The notes under the pieces: model-generated
Told to the model about the DNA's origin: nothing
Seen by the model: only the letters and a program-made list of their open reading frames with translations
Databases searched by the model: none
Position numbers and translations under genes: made by a program
Part shown: positions 32,320 through 40,435 of the stretch, in pieces
Numbering within the stretch: the stretch's first letter is position 1
Layout of the letters: the number at the start of each line of letters is the position of its first letter
Origin: an uncultured Selenomonadaceae bacterium
Lineage (GTDB): Bacteria > Bacillota > Negativicutes > Selenomonadales > Selenomonadaceae
Reading direction: 5' to 3'
DNA: 46,052 nt
NCBI GenBank assembly: GCA_905234395.1
Contig: CAJOHG010000041.1
Span: 1 to 46,052 of the forward strand

Positions 32320-32961
32320 GGTTTCGTATGAGCCGTAACGTTGTTCGAGTTTCTTGAATATCCACGTCAAGACCGCCGTCATTATCAGATAAAACGCGCC
32401 CGCGATAACAAACGGTGTCATGTCGAATTCGCGTTGGACAATCGTGCGTGCCACGCGGAGCAAATCGTTCATTGCCAGGATGTAAATCAGCGACGTGTCT
32501 TTGACAAGGTTAATCGTCTCGTTGGAAATTGGAGGCAACACGACTCGCAAGACTTGCGGGAAAATTATGTAGCGCATCATTTGCCAATGCTTGAGTCCCA
32601 GAGCTTTAGCCGCCTCGTATTGTCCGCGCGGTATTGCTTGAATTCCTGCCCGAAAGACTTCTGCGAAATATGCCGCATAGTTTAACGTAAATGCCAGCAA
32701 AGCCGCAGCAACGTCCGGCAACATGATACCGACCATCGGCAATGCGAAATACACGAACAAAAGTTGCAACATCAACGGCGTACCGCGCATTATCCAGACG
32801 TAAAATTCCATCAGATAGCGAATCGGCGCGAAACTCGAAATTCTGCCCAATGCCGCCAATGCTCCGATTGGCAAGCTTAAAATTAAAGTCACGAAGAAAA
32901 TTTCCAGCGTGACTTGTGCGCCCTCCATGATGAGGAGCGTCATATCGAAAAATTTTTCCAT
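32317..32961 (-). CDS. Polar amino acid ABC transporter permease (GlnP/HisM type)
   Basis: 214 residues with four to five membrane helices (GAQVTLEIFFVTLILSLPIGALAAL; LMLQLLFVYFALPMVGIMLP) and the conserved coupling loop EAAKALGLKHWQMMRYIIFPQVLRVVLPP, which contacts the ATPase; the start of a helix ending NETINLVKDTSLIY is also family-typical. It would take glutamine, cystine or a similar amino acid from the two binding lipoproteins encoded upstream. No ATP-binding subunit is in the window. A short tandem-repeat hairpin separates it from the GNAT gene upstream and another from the amidase gene downstream. Confidence 0.92.
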   Translation of the reverse strand: MEKFFDMTLLIMEGAQVTLEIFFVTLILSLPIGALAALGRISSFAPIRYLMEFYVWIMRGTPLMLQLLFVYFALPMVGIMLPDVAAALLAFTLNYAAYFAEVFRAGIQAIPRGQYEAAKALGLKHWQMMRYIIFPQVLRVVLPPISNETINLVKDTSLIYILAMNDLLRVARTIVQREFDMTPFVIAGAFYLIMTAVLTWIFKKLEQRYGSYET

Positions 32962-32990
32962 AACAGATATTCCCTAACTCCCGCTTTTTA

Positions 32991-33056
32991 CAATTAGGAA
33001 TTAGGAATTTGAAATTTGGAATGATAAAGCGTCAAACAATTCCACATTCCTAATTG
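32991..33056. repeat. Short tandem repeat (GAATTAG type) with inverted ends
   Basis: CAATTAGGAATTAGGAATTT at one end and ATTCCTAATTG at the other are complementary over 11 bp, with further GGAATG/CATTCC pairing inside. It lies between the GNAT and permease genes and is the third such heptamer/octamer tract in the window. Confidence 0.6.
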
Positions 33057-33075
33057 AATTGGCGGCGGTCACCGT

Positions 33076-33603
33076 TTAAAATAAAATTTCGTAAAGTTTG
33101 TAAGTCGTCCAACCGGTATCTTCATAAAACATTTTCAGCTCGTCGACAAAGCGGAAACCTTCTGCCGTGTAAAGTTTTTCTGCAGGAGTGTTGCCGTCGA
33201 GAACGTCTAGGCGCATCGTCTTGAAATTTTTTCGGCGAGCAAAATCCAAAGCAAAACGCGTCATCAACTTGCCGACGCCACGCCCTGAAAATTTTGGTCG
33301 AACGCCCAGCGCGTGAATCACAAGCAATTTCTCGTCGTCGACTTCAACAGACCAGCGAATCTTTTTATAGCCGTCGTTGTATTCGTGATTGAGCACCATG
33401 CACGCGGCAATTTCGCCGTCAAGTTCTCCGATAAAAAGTTCACCGTCAGCAATCGATTTGCTCAAAAATTCCGGCGTTGGATAGATGTCTTTTTGACAGC
33501 CGATATAAAATTCCGAGTCGCGCATCTCGTCCGTCAACACGTGATAAAACTTTCTCACCGTTGCAAATTCGTTTTGTCGCGCACGCCTTATCGAAATGTT
33601 CAT
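33076..33603 (-). CDS. GNAT-family N-acetyltransferase
   Basis: 175 residues. The acetyl-CoA site is LVIHALGVRPKFSGRGVGKLMTRFALDFARR, with the classical R-x-x-G-x-G/A pattern, followed by MRLDVLDGNTPAEKLYTAEGFRFVDELKMFYE, the motif B region. Substrate unknown. It starts three bases after the stop of the amino-acid binding lipoprotein and so belongs to the transport operon; it might modify the imported compound, which is only a positional guess. Confidence 0.85.
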   Translation of the reverse strand: MNISIRRARQNEFATVRKFYHVLTDEMRDSEFYIGCQKDIYPTPEFLSKSIADGELFIGELDGEIAACMVLNHEYNDGYKKIRWSVEVDDEKLLVIHALGVRPKFSGRGVGKLMTRFALDFARRKNFKTMRLDVLDGNTPAEKLYTAEGFRFVDELKMFYEDTGWTTYKLYEILF

Positions 33604-33606
33604 GGA

Positions 33607-34410
33607 TTATTTTTTGATAAGGTCGGCTTTGAACCATTGCTCGGAAATTTTCGCGGCGGTGCCGTCTTTAACCATCTCGTCGAAAACTTTTTGAACTTTG
33701 TCGCGCAACTCGGTATCTTCTTTACGGAAGGCAATGCCGAATTGAGTCGGAGTGCCGATTGTCACGTCAAGCGCGTCAAATTTGCCGTCCTGCTTGCTGA
33801 GAGCATAACGCCCGACAATTTCATCACAAACAAGCGCGTCGATTCTGCCGTTTTCCAAATCCGAGAACGCACTCACATATTCGCCGTAAGTCTTGAAATT
33901 TTTAAAGCTGTCCTTCAAGCCCGTTTTGCCGAGAATGTAAGTTTCGGCAGTGGAGCCTGCCTGCGTGCCGACGGATTTGCCCGCGAGGTCTGCTTCAGAT
34001 TTGATGCCCTGATCGTTGCCGGCTTTCACGAAAACGATTTGGCGATTGTCCATGTACGGTTTGCTGAAGAGCATGTTCTGTTGACGTTCGGGCGTGATGT
34101 CCAGACCGTTCCAAATGATGTCAATGCGTCCGCTTTTGAGTTCAGCCTCTTTGGAATTCCAGTCAATCGCCTTGAATTCGACTTCGGAGCCGAGACGTTT
34201 GGCGGCTTCTTTGGCAAGGTCAACGTCGAAGCCGACAATTTCATTCTGCTCATTCTTGAATCCCATCGGCGCGTATTCGTCGTCGAGCCCGATAACGATC
34301 TTTGTCTGTTCCTTGGAAGAGTCGTCCGTTTTGGCAGGTTCATTGCCGCCGCCGCAGCCCGCAAAAACCATTGTCACCAGAAGCAGGGCTGCCATAAAAA
34401 TTTTTCTCAT
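33607..34410 (-). CDS. Amino-acid ABC transporter binding lipoprotein 1
   Basis: 267 residues. Signal peptide with lipobox VFAGC (Cys19). The mature part is an SBP_bac_3 protein: IVIGLDDEYAPMGFKNEQNEIVGFDVDLAKEAAKRLG, IDIIWNGLDITPERQQNMLFSKPYMDNRQIVFV, and AGSTAETYILG. The Asp/Arg ligand residues are in the usual places for polar or sulfur amino acids. Served by a good promoter at 34459-34487. Downstream on the same strand are a GNAT and the permease. Confidence 0.93.
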   Translation of the reverse strand: MRKIFMAALLLVTMVFAGCGGGNEPAKTDDSSKEQTKIVIGLDDEYAPMGFKNEQNEIVGFDVDLAKEAAKRLGSEVEFKAIDWNSKEAELKSGRIDIIWNGLDITPERQQNMLFSKPYMDNRQIVFVKAGNDQGIKSEADLAGKSVGTQAGSTAETYILGKTGLKDSFKNFKTYGEYVSAFSDLENGRIDALVCDEIVGRYALSKQDGKFDALDVTIGTPTQFGIAFRKEDTELRDKVQKVFDEMVKDGTAAKISEQWFKADLIKK

Positions 34411-34458
34411 TACCGTAAAACATCCTTTCGCTTAAAAAAAATTAACAAGCCGCGTTGC

Positions 34459-34487
34459 ATTATACTTTACAGTTAATTTCATTGCAA
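34459..34487 (-). promoter_or_regulatory. Sigma-70 type promoter for binding lipoprotein 1
   Basis: Reading leftward: TTGCAA, 17 bases, TATAAT, about 49 bases before the start codon. The -10 box is a perfect consensus. Confidence 0.85.
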
Positions 34488-34560
34488 GGGCGGCTTGAAA
34501 ACATTATGAAAATTTTTTTTGCGCACGTTCGGGCTGATAATTTTTTTATGTTTATTATCT

Positions 34561-34810
34561 GCTTTCTTTTGCGTTTAGGATCTACTTTCTTTTGCTTGCC
34601 CAAAAGAAAGTAGCAAAGAAAAAGGCACCGCTGCGCGCGGGGCGATACAAACTTTTCGGCAACTTCAATCGTCCACTTCGATTCGGCTCGTAACTGTTCT
34701 AACGTTTGGTCACCATAGTCGCAACGTTAAAACTTCCCGTAATGTTTAGTGCCGCCGGCTTCGCGTCACGCTCAGCATGTCGGCGACCGCGCGTCCTTGC
34801 GCGGTCTAAA
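34561..34810 (-). repeat. Dispersed structured intergenic repeat, copy C (inverted)
   Basis: The reverse complement matches copy B for almost the full length: GACCGCGC hairpin, TGAGCGTGACGCGAAGCC, ACGAGCCGAATCGAA, GTTTGTATCGC, then the CTACTTTCTTTTG / CAAAAGAAAGTAG inverted repeat and GATCCTAAAC. It lies in the 427-base gap between the two binding-protein genes. The open frames running through it in both directions are by-products. Confidence 0.85.
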
Positions 34811-34837
34811 TTCCGTTGCACGTGTCAATTAATTCTC

Positions 34838-35626
34838 TCATTTGCTGTACTTAATCAAGTCGGCGCGAAACCATTTGTCGGAAATTTCTTTGGCGGTGCC
34901 GTCGGCAATCATTTCGTCAAAAACTTTTTGAACTCTGTCGCGCAACGCCAAATCTTCTTTGCGGAAACCGACAGCCATTTCCATTATCTCGCCGATTTTC
35001 ACGTTGGCAATCTTGAATTGAGACGGATTCTGATTCATTTCATAGTGCGCAACCATTTCGTCGCAGATAATCACGTCAATTTGTCTGTCTTGCAAATCGG
35101 AAAGTGCGTCTTTGAATTTGCCGTAAGTTCTGAAGCTTACGAACTTTTCTTTGAGTTGAATGTTCTCGTTGACGTAATCTTCCGAAGTGGAGCCGCTTTG
35201 TGCACCGACGATTTTGCCCGTCAGATCGTCTTCGGAGAAAAAGCCGCGATTGTCGTTCCTGCGCACCAAAAGAATTTGTCGGTCGTCCATATAAGGTTTG
35301 GTGAAGATCATATATTCCTTGCGTTTGTCGGTGATGTCGAGTCCGTTCCAAATCATGTCGACGTTGCCCGATGTAAGTTCCTCGCGCTTTTTATCCCAAT
35401 CAATGGGCTTGAATTTGGCTTTGAGACCCATGCGACGAACAGCCTCTTTGGCAAGGTCAACGTCAAAGCCGACGAGTTCACCGCGTTCATTACGAAAACC
35501 AATCGGCGCAAAATCATCGTCCAATCCGATAACAATTACTTTTTGTTCGTCCTCCGATGCATTGAAACAACCCGCCACGAGCAGTGCCGTAAATAAAACA
35601 AACAAAAAAATTTTCCTCACGTTCAA
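34838..35626 (-). CDS. Amino-acid ABC transporter binding lipoprotein 2
   Basis: 262 residues. Lipobox LVAGC (Cys20), then an SBP_bac_3 domain close to lipoprotein 1: VIVIGLDDDFAPIGFRNERGELVGFDVDLAKEAVRRMG, VDMIWNGLDITDKRKEYMIFTKPYMDDRQILLVRR, and GSTSEDYVNENI. The pair looks like an old tandem duplication with the dispersed repeat between them. A promoter lies just upstream. It may share the permease with lipoprotein 1. Confidence 0.93.
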   Translation of the reverse strand: MNVRKIFLFVLFTALLVAGCFNASEDEQKVIVIGLDDDFAPIGFRNERGELVGFDVDLAKEAVRRMGLKAKFKPIDWDKKREELTSGNVDMIWNGLDITDKRKEYMIFTKPYMDDRQILLVRRNDNRGFFSEDDLTGKIVGAQSGSTSEDYVNENIQLKEKFVSFRTYGKFKDALSDLQDRQIDVIICDEMVAHYEMNQNPSQFKIANVKIGEIMEMAVGFRKEDLALRDRVQKVFDEMIADGTAKEISDKWFRADLIKYSK

Positions 35627-35653
35627 GATCTCCCCGTAGATAATTGATTCGCA

Positions 35654-35682
35654 AGTTTAGCAGTTTAAATTTTGAACGTCAA
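35654..35682 (-). promoter_or_regulatory. Sigma-70 type promoter for binding lipoprotein 2
   Basis: Reading leftward: TTGACG, 17 bases, TAAACT, about 28 bases before the start codon. Confidence 0.7.
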
Positions 35683-35808
35683 GACAAGGACGCGGCAAGC
35701 TCCAATAAAAAAATAATGCGGCTTATGAAAAGGAATAATCGTTGTTGCAGCGAAGTTAGCGGTTGGCAATTAATCCAAACCAATCATTTGAAAGGAAGTA
35801 ACAGGACT

Positions 35809-36963
35809 ATGAATCCTAAAAAATTTGCGAAGATAATTTGCGCGGCGGCAGTTGCGGCGGCGTTGACTTTCAGCGGTTGCTCCACTTTGACGGGCTTAAC
35901 TGATTCGGACAAACCTGCCGACAGCAAATCTGCAAGCGACTCTGCCTCAAAAGTTGCTTCGGGCTCTCACAGCGAGGCGTCTCCCAATCAACCCGAAAGC
36001 AACGCGAAAATTTCTGATGCACGCAATACTCCTGCGGTGCGCGTGGCAAAAACTGTCGGCCCGGCTGTCGTGGGCATAACCAACAAAGCTGTGGCGCATG
36101 ACGTTTTCAACAACGCATTCGAGATGGAAGGCGTCGGCAGCGGCGTCATTTTTAAAAGCGACGGCTACATCATCACGAACAATCACGTCATTGCCGGTGC
36201 CAACGAAATTATCGTTTCTCTGTCGGACGGCAACACGATTAACGGCAAACTTGTCGGTACGGACGAAATGACCGATATTGCCGTTGTAAAAGTCGACGCC
36301 AAAGATTTGCCGACAGCCGTTTTGGGCAACTCCGATGAAGTTGTCGTCGGTGAACCTGCCATTGCAATCGGCAACCCGATGGGTCTCGAATTTCAAGGTT
36401 CCGTCACTGTCGGCGTTATCAGCGCGTTGAACAGAACACTCAATTTGAACGACAAAAATTTTAAACTCCTTCAAACTGATGCGGCGATAAGTCCCGGCAA
36501 TTCCGGCGGCGCACTTGCCAATGCGGACGGTGAAGTTATCGGCATAAACAGCGCGAAATTGGCAACTACCGGCGTCGAAGGCATGGGCTTTGCAATTCCG
36601 ATTAACACCGTCAAAACAATCGTCGAAGAGCTCATGGACAAAGGTTACGTTGCGCGCCCGTGGCTCGGTATCACGCCTTTTGATAAACCTACTGCCGCAC
36701 GTTACGGCTATCAAATGTCCAACGACAAGGGCGTTTATATTTTCCGCCTTGAACTCGGTGCTCCCGCAGATCGCGCAGGTTTGCAACGCGGCGACATCAT
36801 CCTCAGCATTGACGGCGTGGAAGTCAACACCATTGCCGAATTGCGCAGTGAAATTGCGGCTCATAAAGTCGGCGATAAAGTCAAAGTTAAAATTGACCGC
36901 GACGGCTCGGAAAATACTTTTGAAGTCACGCTCGAAGAAATGCCGCAACCTTCCAGACAGTGA
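35809..36963 (+). CDS. htrA: HtrA/DegP-family serine protease in lipoprotein form
   Basis: 384 residues from ATG 35809 (GAAAGGAAG upstream; the frame is open to 35644 but without ribosome site). Signal peptide with lipobox FSGC (Cys24), a Ser-rich linker, then the trypsin-like domain: His in ITNNHVIAGA, Asp in TDIAVVKVDA, Ser in ISPGNSGGAL. One PDZ domain follows (GVYIFRLELGAPADRAGLQRGDIILSIDGVEV). HtrA proteases degrade or refold misfolded envelope proteins. Most relatives have a membrane anchor or are soluble; the lipid anchor is a less common variant. Its stop overlaps rlmH by four bases. Confidence 0.93.
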   Translation: MNPKKFAKIICAAAVAAALTFSGCSTLTGLTDSDKPADSKSASDSASKVASGSHSEASPNQPESNAKISDARNTPAVRVAKTVGPAVVGITNKAVAHDVFNNAFEMEGVGSGVIFKSDGYIITNNHVIAGANEIIVSLSDGNTINGKLVGTDEMTDIAVVKVDAKDLPTAVLGNSDEVVVGEPAIAIGNPMGLEFQGSVTVGVISALNRTLNLNDKNFKLLQTDAAISPGNSGGALANADGEVIGINSAKLATTGVEGMGFAIPINTVKTIVEELMDKGYVARPWLGITPFDKPTAARYGYQMSNDKGVYIFRLELGAPADRAGLQRGDIILSIDGVEVNTIAELRSEIAAHKVGDKVKVKIDRDGSENTFEVTLEEMPQPSRQ

Positions 36964-37403
36964 AGATAACGTTAATCGTCGTCGGCAAGCTCAAAGAAAA
37001 ATTTTTAGTCGCGGGCGTCGCAGAATATCTGAAACGTCTGCAGAAGTTTGCAAAGATTGAAGTCCGCGAAATTCCCGAAGGTCGCACGATTGAAGAGGAA
37101 GGTCAAAAAATTTTGTCGCTCGTCCCGAAAGATTCGTGGCTTTGCGTTTTGGACGTTTCGGGCATGGAAATGACTTCGGAAGACTTTGCAAAAAAAATCG
37201 CGGCACTTGCACTCGACGGCGTGAGCAATTTGACATTCGCAATCGGCGGAGCATTCGGCTTGAGCGAGGAACTTCGACACGCGGCGGCATTCCGATTGAG
37301 CTTGTCGCAAATGACGTTTACTCATCAAATGGCGCGGCTGATTCTCGTCGAACAAATTTATCGCGCATTCAAAATCAACCGCAACGAGCCCTATCATTGG
37401 TAA
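36960..37403 (+). CDS. rlmH: 23S rRNA pseudouridine-1915 N3-methyltransferase RlmH
   Basis: 147 residues from GTG 36960, overlapping the htrA stop (GTGA). SPOUT-fold methyltransferase: VVGKLKEKFLVAGVAEYLKRLQKFAKIEV, EIPEG, LDVSGMEMTSEDFAKKIAAL, TFAIGGAFGLSEELRHAA and the C-terminal MTFTHQMARLILVEQIYRAFKINRNEPYHW. It methylates the pseudouridine at position 1915 of helix 69 in the assembled ribosome. A hairpin terminator follows. Confidence 0.95.
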   Translation: MKITLIVVGKLKEKFLVAGVAEYLKRLQKFAKIEVREIPEGRTIEEEGQKILSLVPKDSWLCVLDVSGMEMTSEDFAKKIAALALDGVSNLTFAIGGAFGLSEELRHAAAFRLSLSQMTFTHQMARLILVEQIYRAFKINRNEPYHW

Positions 37404-37409
37404 TCGTCA

Positions 37410-37444
37410 GCCCTGTCGGAATTCGTTTCGATAGGGCAATTTTT
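37410..37444 (+). terminator. Rho-independent terminator after rlmH
   Basis: GCCCTGTCG ... CGATAGGGC (nine pairs with one G-U) followed by AATTTTT. It ends the htrA-rlmH unit and lies 19 bases before the cobH start, so the cobH leader must begin downstream or read through. Confidence 0.75.
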
Positions 37445-37462
37445 CGTAAAGGAGTGATTCGC

Positions 37463-38107
37463 ATGTTCATCAAAGACCCGATGGCTATCGAAGACCGCAG
37501 CATGAAAATTATCGCGCCGCATTTGGAAGGACTGGCACTCACGGACGACGAGAAAATCATTTGCTCGCGAATCGTTCACGCGTCGGGCGATGTCGGTTAC
37601 GCGCCGATTGTCCGCATTCATCCCGATTTGATTGACGTTGCAAAGTCGACGCTCTCTGCCGGAAAAAATATTTTCACCGACGTGGAAATGGTGCGACGCG
37701 GCATAAACATTCGGACGTTTCGCAAATTCGGCGGCGAAATTTTTTGCAAGATCTCCGATGTCGACACGCGCGAACTTGCAAAACGTGAAGGCATTACTCG
37801 TTCGATGGCGGCAATGAGAATTTTCGGCAAGCGGCTCGACGGACAAATTATCGCGATTGGCAATGCACCGACTGCGCTGTTTGAAGTGTTGCGGCTCGTT
37901 CGCGATGAAAACATTCGTCCGGCAATTATAATCGGCGTGCCCGTTGGATTCGTCGGCGCGGCGGAAGCAAAGTCTCAACTTATCGCGCAACGTGAAATTC
38001 CTTACGTCACGGTCGTCGGCACGAAAGGCGGCAGTTCAATCGCGGTCGCAACCGTCAACGCACTGCTGTACATGCTCGACAATTCGCGAGGTTTAATTGA
38101 GAAATGA
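37463..38107 (+). CDS. cobH: Precorrin-8X methylmutase CobH/CbiC
   Basis: 214 residues from ATG 37463 (AAAGGAGTG eight bases before). Conserved family segments: DPMAIEDRSMKIIAPHLEGL, IVHASGDVGYAPIVRIHPD, IFTDVEMVRRGINI, AIGNAPTALFEVLRLV and GVPVGFVGAAEAKSQL; the His in VHASGD is the acid that moves the C11 methyl group to C12 in precorrin-8X, giving hydrogenobyrinate. With the next genes it forms a small operon ending in cbiA. Confidence 0.93.
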   Translation: MFIKDPMAIEDRSMKIIAPHLEGLALTDDEKIICSRIVHASGDVGYAPIVRIHPDLIDVAKSTLSAGKNIFTDVEMVRRGINIRTFRKFGGEIFCKISDVDTRELAKREGITRSMAAMRIFGKRLDGQIIAIGNAPTALFEVLRLVRDENIRPAIIIGVPVGFVGAAEAKSQLIAQREIPYVTVVGTKGGSSIAVATVNALLYMLDNSRGLIEK

Positions 38108-38598
38108 TCACTTTGCGACGCCGGACTTTGGCAGATGTTGATGAGCCGGTTGCGCTTGCCGACAATAAAAAAATCGCCGACAATCTGTGCGACCGTTTCC
38201 CGAATCCTTACACGCACGAGGACGCCGAATATTACATAAAACTTTGTCGTCGTGACAGATGGGAGCTTAGCCGCGCCGTGGAGCTTGACGGGAAAATTGT
38301 CGGGTGCATTTCGTTGAGCAGAGAAAACGATGTCAGCGCGAAGACTTCCGAGCTTGGTTATTGGATTGGCGAAAATTTTTGGGGACGCGGCATTGCGACG
38401 GCGGCGGTTAAAAAAATTTGCACGTTCGGCTTTGAAGAACTCGGACTCGTGAGAATTTTTGCGATCGTCTCTGAAAAAAATTTCGCGTCGATGAGAGTTT
38501 TGGAGAAATGCGGTTTCGAGCGCGAAGGTCGTCTGCGAAAAGCCATTTTCAAGAACGGCGCGATTCAAGATGCGTTTTTGTACAGCCGGATTGTTTAA
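38104..38598 (+). CDS. GNAT-family acetyltransferase, RimJ/RimL type
   Basis: 164 residues, ATG overlapping the cobH stop by four bases. ITLRRRTLADVDEPVALADNKKIADNLCDRFPNPYT is the typical RimJ/RimL start; the acetyl-CoA site is LGYWIGENFWGRGIATAAVKKI, and FASMRVLEKCGFEREGRLRKA the C-terminal motif. Members acetylate N-termini of ribosomal proteins or small amines; which applies here is open. Coupled to cobH and followed by the TIGR04076 gene. Confidence 0.9.
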   Translation: MITLRRRTLADVDEPVALADNKKIADNLCDRFPNPYTHEDAEYYIKLCRRDRWELSRAVELDGKIVGCISLSRENDVSAKTSELGYWIGENFWGRGIATAAVKKICTFGFEELGLVRIFAIVSEKNFASMRVLEKCGFEREGRLRKAIFKNGAIQDAFLYSRIV

Positions 38599-38610
38599 GG
38601 AGTGCTCAAC

Positions 38611-38940
38611 ATGATGAAGAAATGCAAAATCACAATCCTCAAGACGACGTTGCAAAAAGATTTGGCGGCGGAATACGGCGTGCCGAATTTGTCGACGTGT
38701 CCTTTGATGCGTGAAGGTCAAATTTTTTACGCGTCATATGCCAAGCCCGAAGGTTTCTGCGACGAGGCGTGGAAGGCAATTTATCAATACGTTTTCGCGT
38801 TGGCAAACGGTTCGCACGGCTGGTATTTGGACGATTGGATTGATCCCAAACATGACGGCGTTGCAATTTGCTCGTGCAATGACGGTTTGCGCCCGGTTAT
38901 CATAAAAGTTGAGCGCACTGACGAAGATGAGCACTATTAA
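38611..38940 (+). CDS. TIGR04076 family protein
   Basis: 109 residues from ATG 38611 (AAGGAGTG upstream). The family features are ITILKTTLQKDLAAEYG, LSTCPLMREGQIFYA, KPEGFCDEAWKAIYQYVFALA, ICSCNDGLRPVIIKVER: several conserved Cys and the CNDGLRPV end. The function of this small family, widespread in anaerobes, is unknown; the Cys pattern suggests a metal site. Its end overlaps cbiA by 14 bases. Confidence 0.85.
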   Translation: MMKKCKITILKTTLQKDLAAEYGVPNLSTCPLMREGQIFYASYAKPEGFCDEAWKAIYQYVFALANGSHGWYLDDWIDPKHDGVAICSCNDGLRPVIIKVERTDEDEHY

Positions 38941-40276
38941 TTTTCCGCGCCTGATTATTGCGGCAACACAGAGCGGCTCCGGCAAAACGACGATAACCGT
39001 TGGATTGCTCGCGGCATTGAAAAATCGCGGACTGAACGTTCAACCTTACAAGGTCGGCCCGGATTACATCGACACGAGTTGGCACGAACTCGCTTGCGGA
39101 AAAATTTCGCACAATCTGGACACGTGGCTCGTCGGCACCGATAAGCTCAAGAAAATTTTCGTCAACACTTCAAGCGGTGCGGACTTGTCGATTGTCGAAG
39201 GCGTAATGGGACTTTATGACGGCGGTCGCGGCGGAATTTCTTCCACGGCGGAAATTTCTAAGCTCCTCAATGCACCTGTCGTGCTGATTATCGACGCGAA
39301 AAGCATGGGAACTTCGGCGGCGGCGATTGCGCTCGGCTTCCGCGAATTCGACAAATCTGTCAATCTTGCGGGCGTGATTCTCAATCGGCTCGGCTCCGAT
39401 TCGCACAAAAAAATTATCGTCGACGCATTGAACGCGCTCGGAATAAAATGTTTCGGCGCACTCAAACGCAACGACGATTTTATTTTGCCCGAACGTCATC
39501 TCGGACTTGTGCCGACGAGTGAAAATCCTGCCGACGACGTGTTGAAAAAAATCTGCGCGGCTGTGGAAGAGCAAGTCGACGTTGACGCGCTGATTGACCT
39601 TGCGAAAAATTCTCCGCCGCTTGAAAGTGTTACTCATGCCGAAAAATTTTCTCCGTCCGTAAAAATTGCTGTGGCTAAAGATTCGGCGTTCAATTTTTAT
39701 TACGGTGCGAGTCTGCGCGAATTGGAACGTTGCGGCGCGGAAATTGTCACGTTCAGCCCGCTCAATGACGAACACTTGCCCGCAGTCGACGGCTTGATAA
39801 TCGGCGGCGGCTTCCCCGAAATGTTCGCGGCTCAACTCGAACGCAATAAAAATCTTCGCGCGGAAATTTTTGCGGCGGCTCAAGACGGCTTGCCGATTTT
39901 TGCGGAATGCGGCGGCTTTATGTACTTGCTGCGCGAACTCGTCGACTTCAGCGGCAAAAGTTTTTCGATGTGCGGCGTGATTGACGGCTCGGCGACGATG
40001 ACAAAAAAATTGCAGACGGTCGGTTACGTTGACGCAGAAATTTTGCGCGATTGCGTGATTGGTCGAATCGGCGAAAAAATTCACGCGCACGAATTCCATT
40101 TTTCGGCGGCGGAAATTTCTGCAGAAAAAATTTTTCATTGCACGCGAATGAGAACCGGCAAAAAATATTTTGCGGGCGCAGTCGTCAAAAATGTCGTCGC
40201 GTCCTATTTGCATGTTCACTTCGCCGGCTGTCCGAATGTCGCGAAAAATTTTGTCGACGCCTGCAAAAAATTTTAA
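38927..40276 (+). CDS. cbiA: Cobyrinate a,c-diamide synthase CbiA (CobB family)
   Basis: 449 residues from ATG 38927, inside the end of the previous gene. ATP-binding P-loop ATQSGSGKTTITVGLLAAL, then PYKVGPDYIDTSWH, VEGVMGLYDGG and the glutaminase half with DGLIIGGGFPEMFAA, FAECGGFMYLLREL (catalytic Cys) and YLHVHFAGCP (His). It amidates the a- and c-carboxyls of cobyrinate with glutamine and ATP. Together with cobK and cobH it shows an active corrin pathway, but no other steps are in the window. Confidence 0.95.
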   Translation: MSTINFPRLIIAATQSGSGKTTITVGLLAALKNRGLNVQPYKVGPDYIDTSWHELACGKISHNLDTWLVGTDKLKKIFVNTSSGADLSIVEGVMGLYDGGRGGISSTAEISKLLNAPVVLIIDAKSMGTSAAAIALGFREFDKSVNLAGVILNRLGSDSHKKIIVDALNALGIKCFGALKRNDDFILPERHLGLVPTSENPADDVLKKICAAVEEQVDVDALIDLAKNSPPLESVTHAEKFSPSVKIAVAKDSAFNFYYGASLRELERCGAEIVTFSPLNDEHLPAVDGLIIGGGFPEMFAAQLERNKNLRAEIFAAAQDGLPIFAECGGFMYLLRELVDFSGKSFSMCGVIDGSATMTKKLQTVGYVDAEILRDCVIGRIGEKIHAHEFHFSAAEISAEKIFHCTRMRTGKKYFAGAVVKNVVASYLHVHFAGCPNVAKNFVDACKKF

Positions 40277-40297
40277 CATTGAATAGAATCTGAACCC

Positions 40298-40350
40298 GGC
40301 GCACAGGGATGTGCGCCGCCGGCAATAGAAACAGGATGTTTCTTTGCCGG
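40298..40350. repeat. Two adjacent perfect hairpins after cbiA
   Basis: GGCGCACA-GGGA-TGTGCGCC (40298-40317) and CCGGCAA-T-AGAAACA ... TGTTTCT-TTGCCGG (40319-40350). The second has 7+7 paired bases with one bulge. No T run follows, so they are more likely an RNA-stabilising or repeat-family element than terminators. Confidence 0.6.
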
Positions 40351-40357
40351 TCAAACG

Positions 40358-40410
40358 CCCTTTTCTTTTGCTTACTTTTCTTTTGGGCGCAGGAAAAAGT
40401 AGATACTATA
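40358..40410 (+). repeat. Dispersed structured repeat, copy D (end part only)
   Basis: CCCTTTTCTTTTGCTTACTT ... GGGCGCAGGAAAAAGTAGATACTATACATAAAAGAAAG follows the same order as the ends of copies A and C; the 5' hairpin part is missing. Confidence 0.6.
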
Positions 40411-40435
40411 CATAAAAGAAAGTGCACTGCAAATT

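Noticed and set aside
33313..34476. Plus-strand open frame of 387 codons
   Set aside because: Shadow of the GNAT and binding-lipoprotein genes on the other strand, which have clear families, signal peptides and a promoter.
34706..35596. Plus-strand open frame starting in repeat copy C
   Set aside because: Its beginning is the dispersed repeat (similar translated starts occur in the other copies) and the rest is the complement of binding lipoprotein 2.
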